From Planococcus donghaensis (GTDB taxonomy: Bacteria; Bacillota; Bacilli; Bacillales_A; Planococcaceae), in NCBI RefSeq assembly GCF_001687665.2, contig NZ_CP016543.2, positions 2,852,001 through 2,916,000 on the forward strand: a DNA stretch of 64,000 bases. Direction: 5' to 3'. Both the position numbers and the translations under genes were made by a program. This document shows, in pieces, positions 1 to 8,982 of the stretch. How positions within the stretch are numbered: the stretch's first letter is position 1; every line of letters begins with the position of its first letter. Under the pieces are notes generated by a model. The model saw only the letters and a program-made list of their open reading frames with translations, was not told the DNA's origin and did no database searches.

Positions 1-857
1 CCTTGCCATGTTCTTTCTGCTGTAACAGGAGTTGAAACAGCATCTTTTTCGACTCTCTCGCGCGTATCCTTAAAACAACTAGTAACTTGATCAACAAAGT
101 CATTTGATAAATCTTCTTCTAGCAATTCACCATAAAACTTTGCTCCATGAAAGTCATCTTCACCAATATACAGTTTGTTTAAAATGGTTCGACTGACAAG
201 TCCGGATACCGTAGCATTCAGGCATGCACTTGGAATAAGAAAGTCTTCACGCGTGCCGAATAATACTGCACACGCTCCAGGGTCGGCCAGTACAGCCATA
301 TCGTCATGCAAATCCATTTTTTTCGTCTGATTCAAATGATTTACTGCTTTAGTCAATTCTTTTTGAATCGCGCCTTTTCCTGTCCAGCCATCCACAAATT
401 GAATACGGCTTGTCGGATGTGCAGCACGAATTGAATCGATTGCTTTTTCATCGATTCCTTTGTCACGCAAAATCGATACACTATAATGTGGCCAATCCAT
501 ATTCAGAACTTTTTCAGCATACCGGCGAATTAAAATGCCGATTGGGCTGCCTGCACGCGCTAAAGAAACTAGGACAATATCATCGGTTCCTGCGTTCATA
601 AAAATACGGCGTGTTACAAGCCCCACTAAATAAGCTAATTGCTCTTTTGTTTTTACTACTGTTTCGTGATAAAGCTCTGTGTATTCGTCAGAAGGACGAT
701 ATTCCATTGGCAGGCGCTCTGCATAATGAGCCCCTGTTTGAACTGCTTTTTCACGCTCTTCTAAAGTACTTTCAGTAAATACTCCGCTTACATCTTTTAA
801 TAGGAAAGTGATGTCTTCTTTCGGATAACTCGTTTTCACTAAACCGGTAGCTATCAT
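1..857 (-). CDS. StiP-family (putative cysteine protease) protein of ter operon, C-terminus off window
   Basis: The reading frame is open from an ATG at 857 to the window edge, giving 285 codons with no stop. The protein starts MIATGLVKTSYPKEDI and contains GWTGKGAI and a PSACLNATVSGLVSRT stretch, which I recognise from the StiP family found in bacterial ter operons. The start overlaps the stop of the PRTase gene as ATGA, so the two are translationally coupled. Published comparative genomics of ter operons places this family in a module predicted to make or process a nucleoside-like metabolite under stress; the biochemical role is not established. The family assignment is fairly secure, the protease activity is only inherited from the family name. 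Confidence 0.85.
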   Translation of the reverse strand, partial: MIATGLVKTSYPKEDITFLLKDVSGVFTESTLEEREKAVQTGAHYAERLPMEYRPSDEYTELYHETVVKTKEQLAYLVGLVTRRIFMNAGTDDIVLVSLARAGSPIGILIRRYAEKVLNMDWPHYSVSILRDKGIDEKAIDSIRAAHPTSRIQFVDGWTGKGAIQKELTKAVNHLNQTKKMDLHDDMAVLADPGACAVLFGTREDFLIPSACLNATVSGLVSRTILNKLYIGEDDFHGAKFYGELLEEDLSNDFVDQVTSCFKDTRERVEKDAVSTPVTAERTWQ

Positions 858-2224
858 TCGATTTCTTCACTCCTTTTGGTCGTTGTTAGAGAGATCCATT
901 CTACTGGTGCTTTTTCTTCTAAATATGCTAGTAACGGCTGCCACTCGGAGGTTTTAACAACCGACTCAGCAAGCAAATAAATCCGATCAATATCCAATTC
1001 ATTTAAATTATAGATGAATTGGTCTATCCCTTCCGCATCTGGCAAGTTAAATTTCGCTTTTTCTTGAATTGGATAACCTGTTGTCTTTGCGGCAAAAATT
1101 GGACTGCGCGTCGTTGTCTGTACACGTGAATTGCCCCCTAATGCTAAAGCAAAACGAATGGGCAAATACATATTCTCGCCTACTCCAATGACCAATGCTT
1201 TATCGCTTTTTTTTGCCACTTGCGATACTGCAGTTTCTGCCCAACTCGTGATTTCATCGTGTTCTTTACTCGTAAGGCCAAAGCGCCCCGTGTGCGAAAT
1301 ATATTGTTGTTTTGTTTTTGAAGCGGCCGATAATTTGTTTTCGCTTAATTCGATAGACGGAGCTCTTGCTCCTGTCCCATTTAATAGCTTATCTATAGGT
1401 TCTTCAGGTGCTCGGCTATAAACTAATTCAAATTCACCAGACATTAACGACAAGATTTTCAAACTAATGCCTCGCTCATTTATAGCTGTCTCTATTTTTT
1501 CTCGTTGGCTAGCATTCCGCCAATCGAGAATCGACAGCGACACGTAGTGTTTCCCAGGAAATTGATCATCCAATGCACAAACCAAATTCAACAAAGTATT
1601 GCCCGTTGAAATTTCATCGTCAATAAGCACAATGGTTTCAGCTTCTTCAAGCATTCCAGAAGGCGCATATACTTTATGGGAAGTTGCGTGGGAATGTTCT
1701 TCTTCAAAGACAAAAGATGGGGTCATGCCAACAATTTCTTCACGGGTTGTATGAAGATAAGCTGCTTTTTCAAAATGCTGAAAAACTGAATGACCAAGAC
1801 CTGTCGCAGTTTCCGCCATTCCAATAAAAACCGTTTTTTGCGGCATCTCTTTTTTGAATTCGAGTGATTCGATGCTTAGTTCGCGATTTGCTTTGTTGGT
1901 TTCAATCATTTCAACAAGCTGTTTTGTATCCGGATACCCGTCGAGACCTGCTTCTTCTATTAACAAAGAAGCTAGTAACGTTCCTGTTCCAAGTGCTAAA
2001 GATGGATCTACAGCTAAATGTTTAGCAATCAGCTTGCTAACAAATAAAAACTGACGTTTTTTATTGACACGCAAAGCTACAGAAAAAAGCGATTCCGGAG
2101 AAAGTCCAGGATACGTATCTGTAACTGAAATTTCCATCGTTAAGTGATCCCATAATTTAGTATTGATTTGATAATTGGTTCGCCCGGAGATGATTGAGGA
2201 CGTCGATTGGTTGATAGTTTTCAT
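854..2224 (-). CDS. Phosphoribosyltransferase-TRSP domain protein of ter operon
   Basis: This 456-residue protein has a PRPP-binding loop VLIDDEISTGNT at about residues 195-208, typical of type I phosphoribosyltransferases. It is followed by a C-terminal part matching the TRSP domain that accompanies ter PRTases. It probably transfers a phosphoribosyl group in the ter-linked biosynthetic module; the substrate is unknown. The ATG at 2224 makes a 68-bp overlap with the upstream HpcH-like gene, which suggests coupled translation, although a later start cannot be excluded. Its stop overlaps the start of the StiP gene. Order HpcH-like, PRTase, StiP is the usual one for the operon. Confidence 0.86.
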   Translation of the reverse strand: MKTINQSTSSIISGRTNYQINTKLWDHLTMEISVTDTYPGLSPESLFSVALRVNKKRQFLFVSKLIAKHLAVDPSLALGTGTLLASLLIEEAGLDGYPDTKQLVEMIETNKANRELSIESLEFKKEMPQKTVFIGMAETATGLGHSVFQHFEKAAYLHTTREEIVGMTPSFVFEEEHSHATSHKVYAPSGMLEEAETIVLIDDEISTGNTLLNLVCALDDQFPGKHYVSLSILDWRNASQREKIETAINERGISLKILSLMSGEFELVYSRAPEEPIDKLLNGTGARAPSIELSENKLSAASKTKQQYISHTGRFGLTSKEHDEITSWAETAVSQVAKKSDKALVIGVGENMYLPIRFALALGGNSRVQTTTRSPIFAAKTTGYPIQEKAKFNLPDAEGIDQFIYNLNELDIDRIYLLAESVVKTSEWQPLLAYLEEKAPVEWISLTTTKRSEEIE

Positions 2225-3302
2225 TCAGCACCCCGTAGACTTCCGCTTGAGCAATTACTTTTTTAGCCCAGCTCAAATGCGGTTTTACTTCGTTCATTTT
2301 ATTGCGTTTAGGGCTTTGTAAAACACCATTTCTTCCCTGGCTTTCATTAAGGATCAACTTGGCATCTTCATAAGCTTCGAGCGATATGATATGTCCAGCA
2401 TTAACAATTGATACTTGAGATGGATGAATACAAGTTTTCCCTTTAAAGCCGTTTAAAATATCCAATTGAACTTCTTCCCAAAGAGTTTGTTCTGGTTTTG
2501 ACGACAGCCATAGTTGTTCTCCGACAGAAAAATATTCATAGACAGGACCCGAAACGGTGAATCCGTCTTCTGAACGGCCAAACTGGTTTAATATGGCGAT
2601 TAAACAATCACGAATAATATGGACATCATAAACCGTTCGTTCCGCTGGTCGTCGCAAGCCATACAGGCTAGAAAAATCGGTTGCCCCCACGCGCACTGTC
2701 AAAATCCGTTCGGCTTCTGACTGAATAATTTTGTATAATTCCGCTAAAGTCTCCTCACGAGACTCACTGTACAACACTTCTTTTGTTTCCAGTAAAGGCA
2801 GGGCGTATAGCTTTCTACCCGCTGCTTCGCTAGCACGATCGAGTGCCTCAAAAAACAAGGGCAACGTGTCAGGTAAACATTTCGGAAAAACAATTCCTGT
2901 TATAACACTTAATGCGGTTCCGGCATTTTTGATCAATTTATCCAATTGATCCGGTGTACGAATTCGTAAAAACAAAACCGGACCGGCTGCCAATTGTTCA
3001 GCACTTGCTTCTTCGAGCTTTTTAAATTCATTTACTGTATTTTTTTCCGCTTGCTCTAGTTCTGTATCAGCTACTGCATCTTCTAGGCAGACAATTAACG
3101 TAGTTAAGCCAGTAAATGCACCTTTACTATACTCACCATTTAAAATCTTTTGAGCGAAATCCACTCTAGATCCCGGTGTATAAAGTGCTGCGCCTACTGC
3201 TAAACTTAATGTTTCCCGTTTTGTATCACGGTTAAATTCTGCCGGGGAATATTTAAAAAAAGTCTTTAAATCAGAATCGGTTAATCCGTTAAAATGTCTC
3301 AT
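2157..3302 (-). CDS. HpcH/HpaI aldolase / citrate lyase-like protein of ter operon
   Basis: The 381-residue product has the features of the HpcH/HpaI (citrate lyase beta) TIM-barrel family: an N-terminal LYTPGSR segment, VCLEDAVAD with the acidic metal-ligand residues, LFLRIRTPDQLDK, and KGKTCIHPSQVSIVN near the C-terminus. Enzymes of this fold cleave or form C-C bonds on acyl-CoA or small keto acids; the substrate of the ter-associated version is unknown. It is the first gene of the downstream part of the ter cluster, separated from the terD genes by a hairpin at 3368-3399. Its 3' end overlaps the PRTase gene by 68 bp. Confidence 0.86.
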   Translation of the reverse strand: MRHFNGLTDSDLKTFFKYSPAEFNRDTKRETLSLAVGAALYTPGSRVDFAQKILNGEYSKGAFTGLTTLIVCLEDAVADTELEQAEKNTVNEFKKLEEASAEQLAAGPVLFLRIRTPDQLDKLIKNAGTALSVITGIVFPKCLPDTLPLFFEALDRASEAAGRKLYALPLLETKEVLYSESREETLAELYKIIQSEAERILTVRVGATDFSSLYGLRRPAERTVYDVHIIRDCLIAILNQFGRSEDGFTVSGPVYEYFSVGEQLWLSSKPEQTLWEEVQLDILNGFKGKTCIHPSQVSIVNAGHIISLEAYEDAKLILNESQGRNGVLQSPKRNKMNEVKPHLSWAKKVIAQAEVYGVLNENYQPIDVLNHLRANQLSNQY

Positions 3303-3367
3303 ATATGATCCCTCCCGGCATGCTGCCGTAACAGCCCGTTCAAATTATCCATTCCTGTATGAATGGA

Positions 3368-3399
3368 GAAAAAGCAAGGAGACAGTCTCCTTGCTTTTC
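3368..3399 (-). terminator. Intrinsic terminator or attenuator between terD and the HpcH-like gene
   Basis: Arms AAGCAAGGAGAC and GTCTCCTTGCTT form a near-perfect stem just beyond the stop of the second terD. On the minus strand it is followed by a T-rich tract (TTTTTCTCC). As no obvious separate promoter was found for the HpcH-like gene, this may be a partial terminator giving more TerD than downstream enzymes. Confidence 0.75.
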
Positions 3400-3409
3400 C
3401 ATCGTTTCC

Positions 3410-3988
3410 TCAGCTGTTTAAGCCAAAGTCCTTCACAAGCGACTCTAAGCCACCTTGATAACCGCTGCCAATGGCATTAAATTTCCATTCTCCCCCGTGA
3501 CGGTAAAGTTCACCAACTACCACTGCGGTTTCAATTGAGAAATCTTCCCCTAGGTCGTAACGGATCAATTCTTCATTTGTATCGCCATTTACAATACGCA
3601 CATATGAATTGCTTACTTGGCCAAAGTTTTGACCGCGTGCTTCAGCATCATGAATCGTAATTGCAAAAGTGGCTTTTTCAATCGATGCAGGAATGGCTGA
3701 TAGGTTAACGTTTACTTGTTCGTCATCCCCTTCACCTTCACCTGTTTTGTTATCGCCCGTATGCTCTACAGCACCGCCAGCACCCGTCGTATTGTTGTAG
3801 AAGACGAAATCTGCTTCTGAAGCTGTTTTTCCTTCGCCATTTAATAGGAAGACTGAAGAATCTAAATCGAAATCTTGTCCGCCGTCGTATTTATTTGTAT
3901 CCCAGCCTAATCCCACAACTACTTTAGATAAACCTGGGTTACTTTTTGTTAAATCTACTTTTTGACCTTTTGATAAATTAATTGCCAT
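3410..3988 (-). CDS. TerD family protein
   Basis: This 192-residue protein starts [15 protein letters not shown] and carries the TerD calcium-site signatures [11 protein letters not shown] (about residues 39-50) and [13 protein letters not shown] (about 78-90). TerD proteins are Ca2+-binding cytoplasmic stress proteins of the tellurite-resistance and general-stress ter system. It is the second of two tandem terD paralogues, 14 bp behind the first, and matches the length of Bacillus YceD/YceE (about 190 residues). Confidence 0.93.
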   Translation of the reverse strand: MAINLSKGQKVDLTKSNPGLSKVVVGLGWDTNKYDGGQDFDLDSSVFLLNGEGKTASEADFVFYNNTTGAGGAVEHTGDNKTGEGEGDDEQVNVNLSAIPASIEKATFAITIHDAEARGQNFGQVSNSYVRIVNGDTNEELIRYDLGEDFSIETAVVVGELYRHGGEWKFNAIGSGYQGGLESLVKDFGLNS

Positions 3989-4002
3989 TACTCCAACACT
4001 CC

Positions 4003-4617
4003 TTAAGAATATTTGTTTGCAATTGATCCGATATCAGGTTCTGATGCGCCTTCACCAATCGCCGAAAACTTCCATTCAGTTCCTTGACGGTAAAGTTCGC
4101 CTGTGATTAACGACATTTTGCCCGCATAGTTTTCTGTTAAGTTGTAATGAACCAGTTCCTCTTTCGACTGATTATCAACTAAACGAATAAATGCGTTTTC
4201 GATCATACCGAAATCTTGTTTCTTTTTCTGTGCGTTGTAAATGTTTACAACAAAAACTAAACGGTGAATTGACGGTGAAATTCGTTTTAAATCAATATTG
4301 ATCATTTCATCGTCGCCGTCACCTTCTCCAGTCAAGTTATCCCCTGAATGGACTACGCTGCCGTCTTTGCTTTTTTTGTTACCGAAATAGATCAAGTTTT
4401 CTTTTGCAGTCAACTTGCCGTTTTCGTCTAGTAATAGAACAGACGCGTCACAATCAACGTCAGCTCCGCCGCCTCCGCCGCCTAATAAATTACTTAAGAA
4501 GCCTCCACTTTTTTTGGTTGCAACTGGATCCCAGCCTAAGCCAACCATAATGCTCGAAAGCGATGAACGTCCTTTTGTTAAATCGATCTTTTGACCTTTT
4601 ACAAGATTAATCGCCAT
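4003..4617 (-). CDS. TerD family protein with inserted Gly-rich loop
   Basis: The product is a TerD paralogue of 204 residues from the ATG at 4617. I chose that start because GGAGAG lies about 9 nt upstream and it aligns with the MAINL start of the neighbour; a GTG three codons earlier is poorer. It differs from the neighbour by an insertion of about 14 residues ([17 protein letters not shown]) between the first strand and the acidic site, where the paralogue has [18 protein letters not shown] is intact. It is the first gene of the leftward ter operon and has a 5' untranslated region of about 180 nt. Confidence 0.92.
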   Translation of the reverse strand: MAINLVKGQKIDLTKGRSSLSSIMVGLGWDPVATKKSGGFLSNLLGGGGGGADVDCDASVLLLDENGKLTAKENLIYFGNKKSKDGSVVHSGDNLTGEGDGDDEMINIDLKRISPSIHRLVFVVNIYNAQKKKQDFGMIENAFIRLVDNQSKEELVHYNLTENYAGKMSLITGELYRQGTEWKFSAIGEGASEPDIGSIANKYS

Positions 4618-4798
4618 TCCTAACACTCTCCATTCATCATTATGTATTCTATTTTAATGGTATCGGTCTAACATGTAAAATTCAACGAGTAAAGCTTACC
4701 GGAAATTTTTAAATTTCTGACAGCTAAAATCCCTCAAGTTACTATAACACGCCGAATTTTCAGACAAATGTTTTCTTAAAACACCTGACGTATACTAA

Positions 4799-4824
4799 TA
4801 CGTATATAAAGCTAGGAAGTTTCA
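4799..4824 (-). promoter_or_regulatory. ECF-sigma (SigW/SigM-type) promoter of the ter operon
   Basis: On the minus strand TGAAAC (4824-4819) is followed after exactly 16 nt by CGTA (4802-4799), the textbook extracytoplasmic-function sigma consensus of Bacillales. It points at the terD genes. In Bacillus subtilis the equivalent yceCDEFGH operon is known to be under ECF sigma factors, which fits. The -10 lies inside a palindrome ACGTAT-ACTA-ATACGT (4788-4803). The rest of the 290-bp gap to the glycosyltransferase shows no other clear element. Confidence 0.72.
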
Positions 4825-4907
4825 TTTTCTTATGTATACTTCTTAAATAGCATGGGTAATGTGAGCTATTGAATCATTTCAGTCAAAATTAGAGAGGGGA
4901 AATAATA

Positions 4908-5846
4908 ATGAAGCTTATCTCGATCGTGGTTCCGGCTTATAACGAAGAAGCCAATATTGCAGCAATGCACCAAAAATTGATGCAGGAACTAGAGTCGCTT
5001 CCATATCGTTATGAAATTATGTTCATTAATGATGGCAGCAGTGATAACACCTTGCGAGAAATTTTGAAATTAGCTGAAGCTCATGAGCATATAAAATACA
5101 TTTCCTTAACACGAAATTTCGGGAAAGAATCTGCCATGCTCGCCGGCTTAAAACGCATTCAAGGAGATGCTGTTATCGTAATGGACAGCGATTTGCAGCA
5201 TCCGCCAACGTTAATTGGGGAAATGATTCAAGGGTATGAAGATGGCTTTAACCAAGTGGTCGCTAAACGCTCGCGTACAGGAGATTCTAAAGTTCGGTCG
5301 TTATTTTCTTCTCTTTATTACAAAATCATCAATTCAATCACGGATGTAGATTTTCAAGACGGTGAAGGAGACTTCCGTTTACTAAGTCGGAAAGCAATCA
5401 ATGCTATTTTGGCATTAAGTGAAAGCAATCGTTTTTCTAAAGGGTTGTTCTCATGGATCGGCCTTAGCAAAAAGACCATTAACTATGAAAATGTATTGCG
5501 TACGGATGGCGAATCAAAATGGTCGTTTAGCAACCTTGTCAATTATGGAATCGATGGGATAATTTCATTTAATATGAAGCCGTTGCGCATTTGTTTTTAC
5601 ACCGGCTTTTTAGTGTTATTTTTGTCTCTCATTTATATTTTCTTCACACTTTATAATATTATGAGAGAAGGAATTGGAGCTCCGGGTTATTTTACGACAA
5701 TTACAGCGATTTTGTTACTTGGCGGCATCCAACTGATCAGTCTTGGTGTGATTGGGGAATACATTGGACGGATTTATAACGAAACAAAACAGCGCCCTCA
5801 CTTTCTTGTAGATATTAGCAATGCGGATGAATATCATGAATCTTAA
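4908..5846 (+). CDS. CsbB-like family 2 glycosyltransferase (polyprenyl-phosphate sugar synthase)
   Basis: The 312-residue protein has a GT2 domain (about 1-225) with VVPAYNEE at the N-terminus, MDSDLQHPP as the D-x-D metal site and EGDFRLLSRKA. Two transmembrane helices follow at about 228-251 and 262-287. This is the architecture of CsbB/GtrB enzymes, which charge undecaprenyl phosphate with a sugar on the cytoplasmic face. RBS GAGAGGGGAAATAAT precedes the ATG. It overlaps the GtrA-like gene by 26 bp. In B. subtilis CsbB supplies GlcNAc-P-lipid for lipoteichoic acid glycosylation; the sugar used here is inferred only. Confidence 0.88.
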   Translation: MKLISIVVPAYNEEANIAAMHQKLMQELESLPYRYEIMFINDGSSDNTLREILKLAEAHEHIKYISLTRNFGKESAMLAGLKRIQGDAVIVMDSDLQHPPTLIGEMIQGYEDGFNQVVAKRSRTGDSKVRSLFSSLYYKIINSITDVDFQDGEGDFRLLSRKAINAILALSESNRFSKGLFSWIGLSKKTINYENVLRTDGESKWSFSNLVNYGIDGIISFNMKPLRICFYTGFLVLFLSLIYIFFTLYNIMREGIGAPGYFTTITAILLLGGIQLISLGVIGEYIGRIYNETKQRPHFLVDISNADEYHES

Positions 5847-6231
5847 AGCGCTGAATACTGAATTTACTCGTTTTATCTTTGTCGGTGTCCTTAATACATT
5901 GAGTTACTACTCCATTTACTTAGTTCTTCACAACCTGTTCAATTTGCCTTACCTTTTGGCACATATCGTGGGCTTTTTAATCAGTTTAAATATTTCATTT
6001 TTCTTAAACTGTTACGTTACGTATCGCATTAAGCCCACTCTAAAAAAATACTTGTATTTCCCATTAACACAAGTTGTGAATATGTCCGTTTCGACTATAC
6101 TTATTTTTGTTTTCGTTGAATTTCTACACCTTAACAGCAATATTGCACCTTTTGCTGCTGTATTGTTCACAGTTCCCATAACCTTTATCGTATCAAGCAA
6201 GATCCTTAAAGATACACCTTCACCAAAATAA
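5821..6231 (+). CDS. GtrA-like four-helix membrane protein (putative lipid-sugar flippase)
   Basis: This 136-residue protein has four hydrophobic helices (about 13-36, 40-60, 76-97 and 102-122), with the GtrA signature FIFVGVLNTLSYYSIY near the N-terminus. GtrA/GtcA proteins are thought to move undecaprenyl-phosphate sugars across the membrane. The gene begins inside the end of the CsbB-like gene; three ATGs lie close together (5821, 5827, 5836) with no separate strong RBS, so the exact start is uncertain and translation is probably coupled. Its position between CsbB- and YfhO-like genes supports the flippase step of one pathway. Confidence 0.87.
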   Translation: MRMNIMNLKALNTEFTRFIFVGVLNTLSYYSIYLVLHNLFNLPYLLAHIVGFLISLNISFFLNCYVTYRIKPTLKKYLYFPLTQVVNMSVSTILIFVFVEFLHLNSNIAPFAAVLFTVPITFIVSSKILKDTPSPK

Positions 6232-6250
6232 GCAAAAAGACGGTGACTCT

Positions 6251-8848
6251 ATGCAAAAGTTTCGACCTATTGTAGTTCTCATGCTCATCAGCCTAATCTT
6301 GTCGGCGATCGGACATCTTGTTTTTCTTCGTCAATGGTCTAATGATCATTTTATGGTAGGGATTAATGATGGCCTTTCACAAATGATGCCTTTTAAACAC
6401 CTTCTCTATCAGCAATATACTCAAGGCGAGTTTTTCTATTCTTTCGATTTTGGTATAGGGGCTGGCACGTTTAGTGAATTGTCTTATTATTTTTCTACTT
6501 CCATTGTATTTTTGGTAACAGTAATAATCGTCTCTATGCTCCAAACATTGCACATTATTCAGACTACCGATGTCTTGTTTTGGGCAAATGCTGCTGTTTT
6601 TATTAGCATTATTCGGTTAGCTGCTATCCTGTTTATCACCACTCGATTATTTATGTATATGAAAATATCTAAACCCGCAGCACTACTAGGCGCTTCACTT
6701 TACGGTATCTCTGGCATGTACTTCCGCCACGTGACGTATTGGGAATTTTTCGCGGATGCTTTTTTATGGCTCCCGATTTTACTGCTGGGGGTTGAAAAGA
6801 TTTTCCGTGAACAAAAGCCCGGCTGGTTTATAATTGCCGTAGCGATTTCCATGATTGATAACTTTTACTTTGCCTATATTAATCTATTACTGACCGCTAT
6901 TTATATTTTGTTCCGTTTGTTTATCCCGTTAGCAGTGAATGAACAAAGTAAAATGAAAAATATGATAAGCTTTTTGGTCGCCGGATCTATTGGTGCTGGC
7001 ATTAGTGCAGTATCGTTTATACCGGCAGTTTATGCCTATTTAAATAACCACCGGCCAGATTTTAAGCAAGAAATTCTTTGGGTGGACGAAGCTATTGATA
7101 ATATTTTATTTAGTAGCTCTATTATTGTCTTGCCTGCATTTTTTGTTCTTGTATTATTTAGCTGGTTTTTATACCGCAATAAAACATTCCGCTTGTTTGC
7201 GCTTCTTGGAATTGTCGCCATTATTATGCACAACAGTCCAATGATCGGCAGTGCTTTTAACGGATTTTCTGCACCGCAATATCGGTGGGAATACTTTTTG
7301 TCGTTAGTTATGGGTGGAGCCGTTGCGGTTGCCATTGACCATTTGCATAAATTCACGTGGCGAAGCTTTTTTATACCAGCTTTACTCGCGATTTTCAGCT
7401 TTTGGTTTTACACATGGAGAGATAAATATTTCGAAATAGATTCACAGTTTTCAACGCTATCCATTAATGCGCTAGTCATTACGTTTACACTGCTATTTTT
7501 GTACACTCTATTTAAGAAAGACTTTATTAAATGGACATTAATGGCATCCATATTGATTTGGACATTGCTTTTTGCCAATTTGTATCAAACTGAAAAAATT
7601 CTTGAAGAAGGAGACATTTCACAAGTTGGCAAAAAACTAATGACGGGTGTCGATTACAACGATCCCGAAATCATTGAATTGTTGGACTATATCCATGAAC
7701 AAGAAAACAATGGACCTTATCGCATCGATTGGATGGAAGGTGTCCGCAACAACACCCCAATTGTTCAAGATTTCCAAGGATTCAGTGCGTATTCGAGTAT
7801 TTTAAATGAAAATTTATTGTATTTTTATTTATATGACCTGGAAATCGATATGGGACGTGAAAGTGTCAGTCGCTATGCGACACTTGGCAATCGTGCAAAC
7901 TTGTACAGTATGCTACAAGGAAAATACATTATTCGTTCTCGTGGAGATTCCAATATTCCATATGGTTTCGATGAAATCCATGCGTCACCCAAATACATCA
8001 TTTATAAAAACAACTATGTCTTACCGTTCGCCCGTTCTACCGCTAACGTATACGAAGAACAGCAATTAGCGGCAGCCTCTCCATTAATGCGCGAACAAGC
8101 TATGTTGACCGGAGTCGTACTTGATCGAGGAGAAGTAGCTGATCCTTTACCAGAGCCGGATGAAAACATTCTCAACTTTGCTACCGTCCCAATCGGTGCT
8201 ACGTTTAACGATGGACTGTTAAAAGTAGTTGAAAGAACAGGTGGCTTAAATTTAAACTTGGACAATCCGCCTAAATCTGGTGGTGATTTATTCGTTTCTT
8301 TCCACTTGATAACAAAAGCAGAAGATCAAGGTTTTTTACTCGAAGTAAATGATTACCAAACGACAAGAAAATCCAATCAGTCGATTTACAAGACATTTGT
8401 AGATGACTTAACCATTCGTATTCCGGCTGAAGATCTGATTAAAATTCGGTTACCTAAGGGTGAATATGAAATAACAGAAATTCAAGTATATGCAGCTTCT
8501 TACCAAGCCCTGCGTAAACAAGCTGATGAGCCAGATTTATCTAGCAATTTATCAATTGATGGTAGCCAAGTCGAGTTGAATTTCGATAATGCAGCGCATG
8601 ATGAATTTTTAAAATTATCTATTCCTTATGAGCGTGGTTGGCGAGCGACAATTAACGGGGAAAAAGTAGAAGTTTTAAAAGCCGATTTTGCATTTATGGC
8701 CCTTCCATTAGAAGCCGGAAACAATAACATTTCTCTTTCTTACCGTCCGCCGTTTTTCAAACCTACGGCTGCAGTAAGTATAGTCTCCCTATTTCTTGGC
8801 TTCGTATTTGTTTTTCGTAAAAGAAGAAGGCAAAATGAAAAAATATAA
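6251..8848 (+). CDS. YfhO-family membrane glycosyltransferase (GT-C-like)
   Basis: The 865-residue product has about a dozen transmembrane helices in its first 450 residues and a large extracytoplasmic C-terminal region (about 460-835). A last helix and a basic tail (RKRRRQ) end the protein. This is the layout of YfhO. In B. subtilis and Listeria, YfhO-like proteins transfer the flipped sugar from undecaprenyl phosphate onto lipoteichoic acid outside the cell. It begins 19 bp after the GtrA-like gene, so synthase, flippase and transferase are in one operon, closed by a strong hairpin. Confidence 0.87.
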   Translation: MQKFRPIVVLMLISLILSAIGHLVFLRQWSNDHFMVGINDGLSQMMPFKHLLYQQYTQGEFFYSFDFGIGAGTFSELSYYFSTSIVFLVTVIIVSMLQTLHIIQTTDVLFWANAAVFISIIRLAAILFITTRLFMYMKISKPAALLGASLYGISGMYFRHVTYWEFFADAFLWLPILLLGVEKIFREQKPGWFIIAVAISMIDNFYFAYINLLLTAIYILFRLFIPLAVNEQSKMKNMISFLVAGSIGAGISAVSFIPAVYAYLNNHRPDFKQEILWVDEAIDNILFSSSIIVLPAFFVLVLFSWFLYRNKTFRLFALLGIVAIIMHNSPMIGSAFNGFSAPQYRWEYFLSLVMGGAVAVAIDHLHKFTWRSFFIPALLAIFSFWFYTWRDKYFEIDSQFSTLSINALVITFTLLFLYTLFKKDFIKWTLMASILIWTLLFANLYQTEKILEEGDISQVGKKLMTGVDYNDPEIIELLDYIHEQENNGPYRIDWMEGVRNNTPIVQDFQGFSAYSSILNENLLYFYLYDLEIDMGRESVSRYATLGNRANLYSMLQGKYIIRSRGDSNIPYGFDEIHASPKYIIYKNNYVLPFARSTANVYEEQQLAAASPLMREQAMLTGVVLDRGEVADPLPEPDENILNFATVPIGATFNDGLLKVVERTGGLNLNLDNPPKSGGDLFVSFHLITKAEDQGFLLEVNDYQTTRKSNQSIYKTFVDDLTIRIPAEDLIKIRLPKGEYEITEIQVYAASYQALRKQADEPDLSSNLSIDGSQVELNFDNAAHDEFLKLSIPYERGWRATINGEKVEVLKADFAFMALPLEAGNNNISLSYRPPFFKPTAAVSIVSLFLGFVFVFRKRRRQNEKI

Positions 8849-8851
8849 CAT

Positions 8852-8894
8852 AAACGGAAACTCCTATCTGTATAAGGAGTTTCCGTTTTCATTT
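8852..8894 (+). terminator. Intrinsic terminator after the yfhO-like gene
   Basis: Arms AAACGGAAACTCCT and AGGAGTTTCCGTTT form a perfect 14-bp stem four bases after the stop, followed by TTCATTTTT. Confidence 0.9.
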
Positions 8895-8917
8895 TTCTAT
8901 GCTCAGTAAGAAGACGG

Positions 8918-8942
8918 GTTTAAGTGAAGTATGTGCGGGAAT
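8918..8942 (+). promoter_or_regulatory. Sigma-B-type promoter for the SDR gene
   Basis: GTTTAA (8918-8923), a 13-nt spacer and GGGAAT (8937-8942) match the general-stress sigma-B consensus GTTTAA-N12-14-GGGTAT with one difference. It lies 40 bp before the SDR start codon. Confidence 0.75.
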
Positions 8943-8982
8943 ATTGACGTTAAATACTACTTAATTTTAAGGAGGAGTTAAC

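Noticed and set aside
4788..4803. Palindrome ACGTAT-ACTA-ATACGT as a separate operator
   Set aside because: It overlaps the -10 of the ECF promoter and could arise from AT-rich base composition; mentioned with the promoter only.
4819..4859. Sigma-B promoter for the csbB-like gene (GTTTCA and GGGTAA present)
   Set aside because: The two hexamers are about 29 bp apart instead of 12-14, so they cannot form one promoter.
7036..7356. 106-codon frame antisense to the yfhO-like gene
   Set aside because: It is a shadow of a strongly supported membrane protein gene, with no RBS or family.
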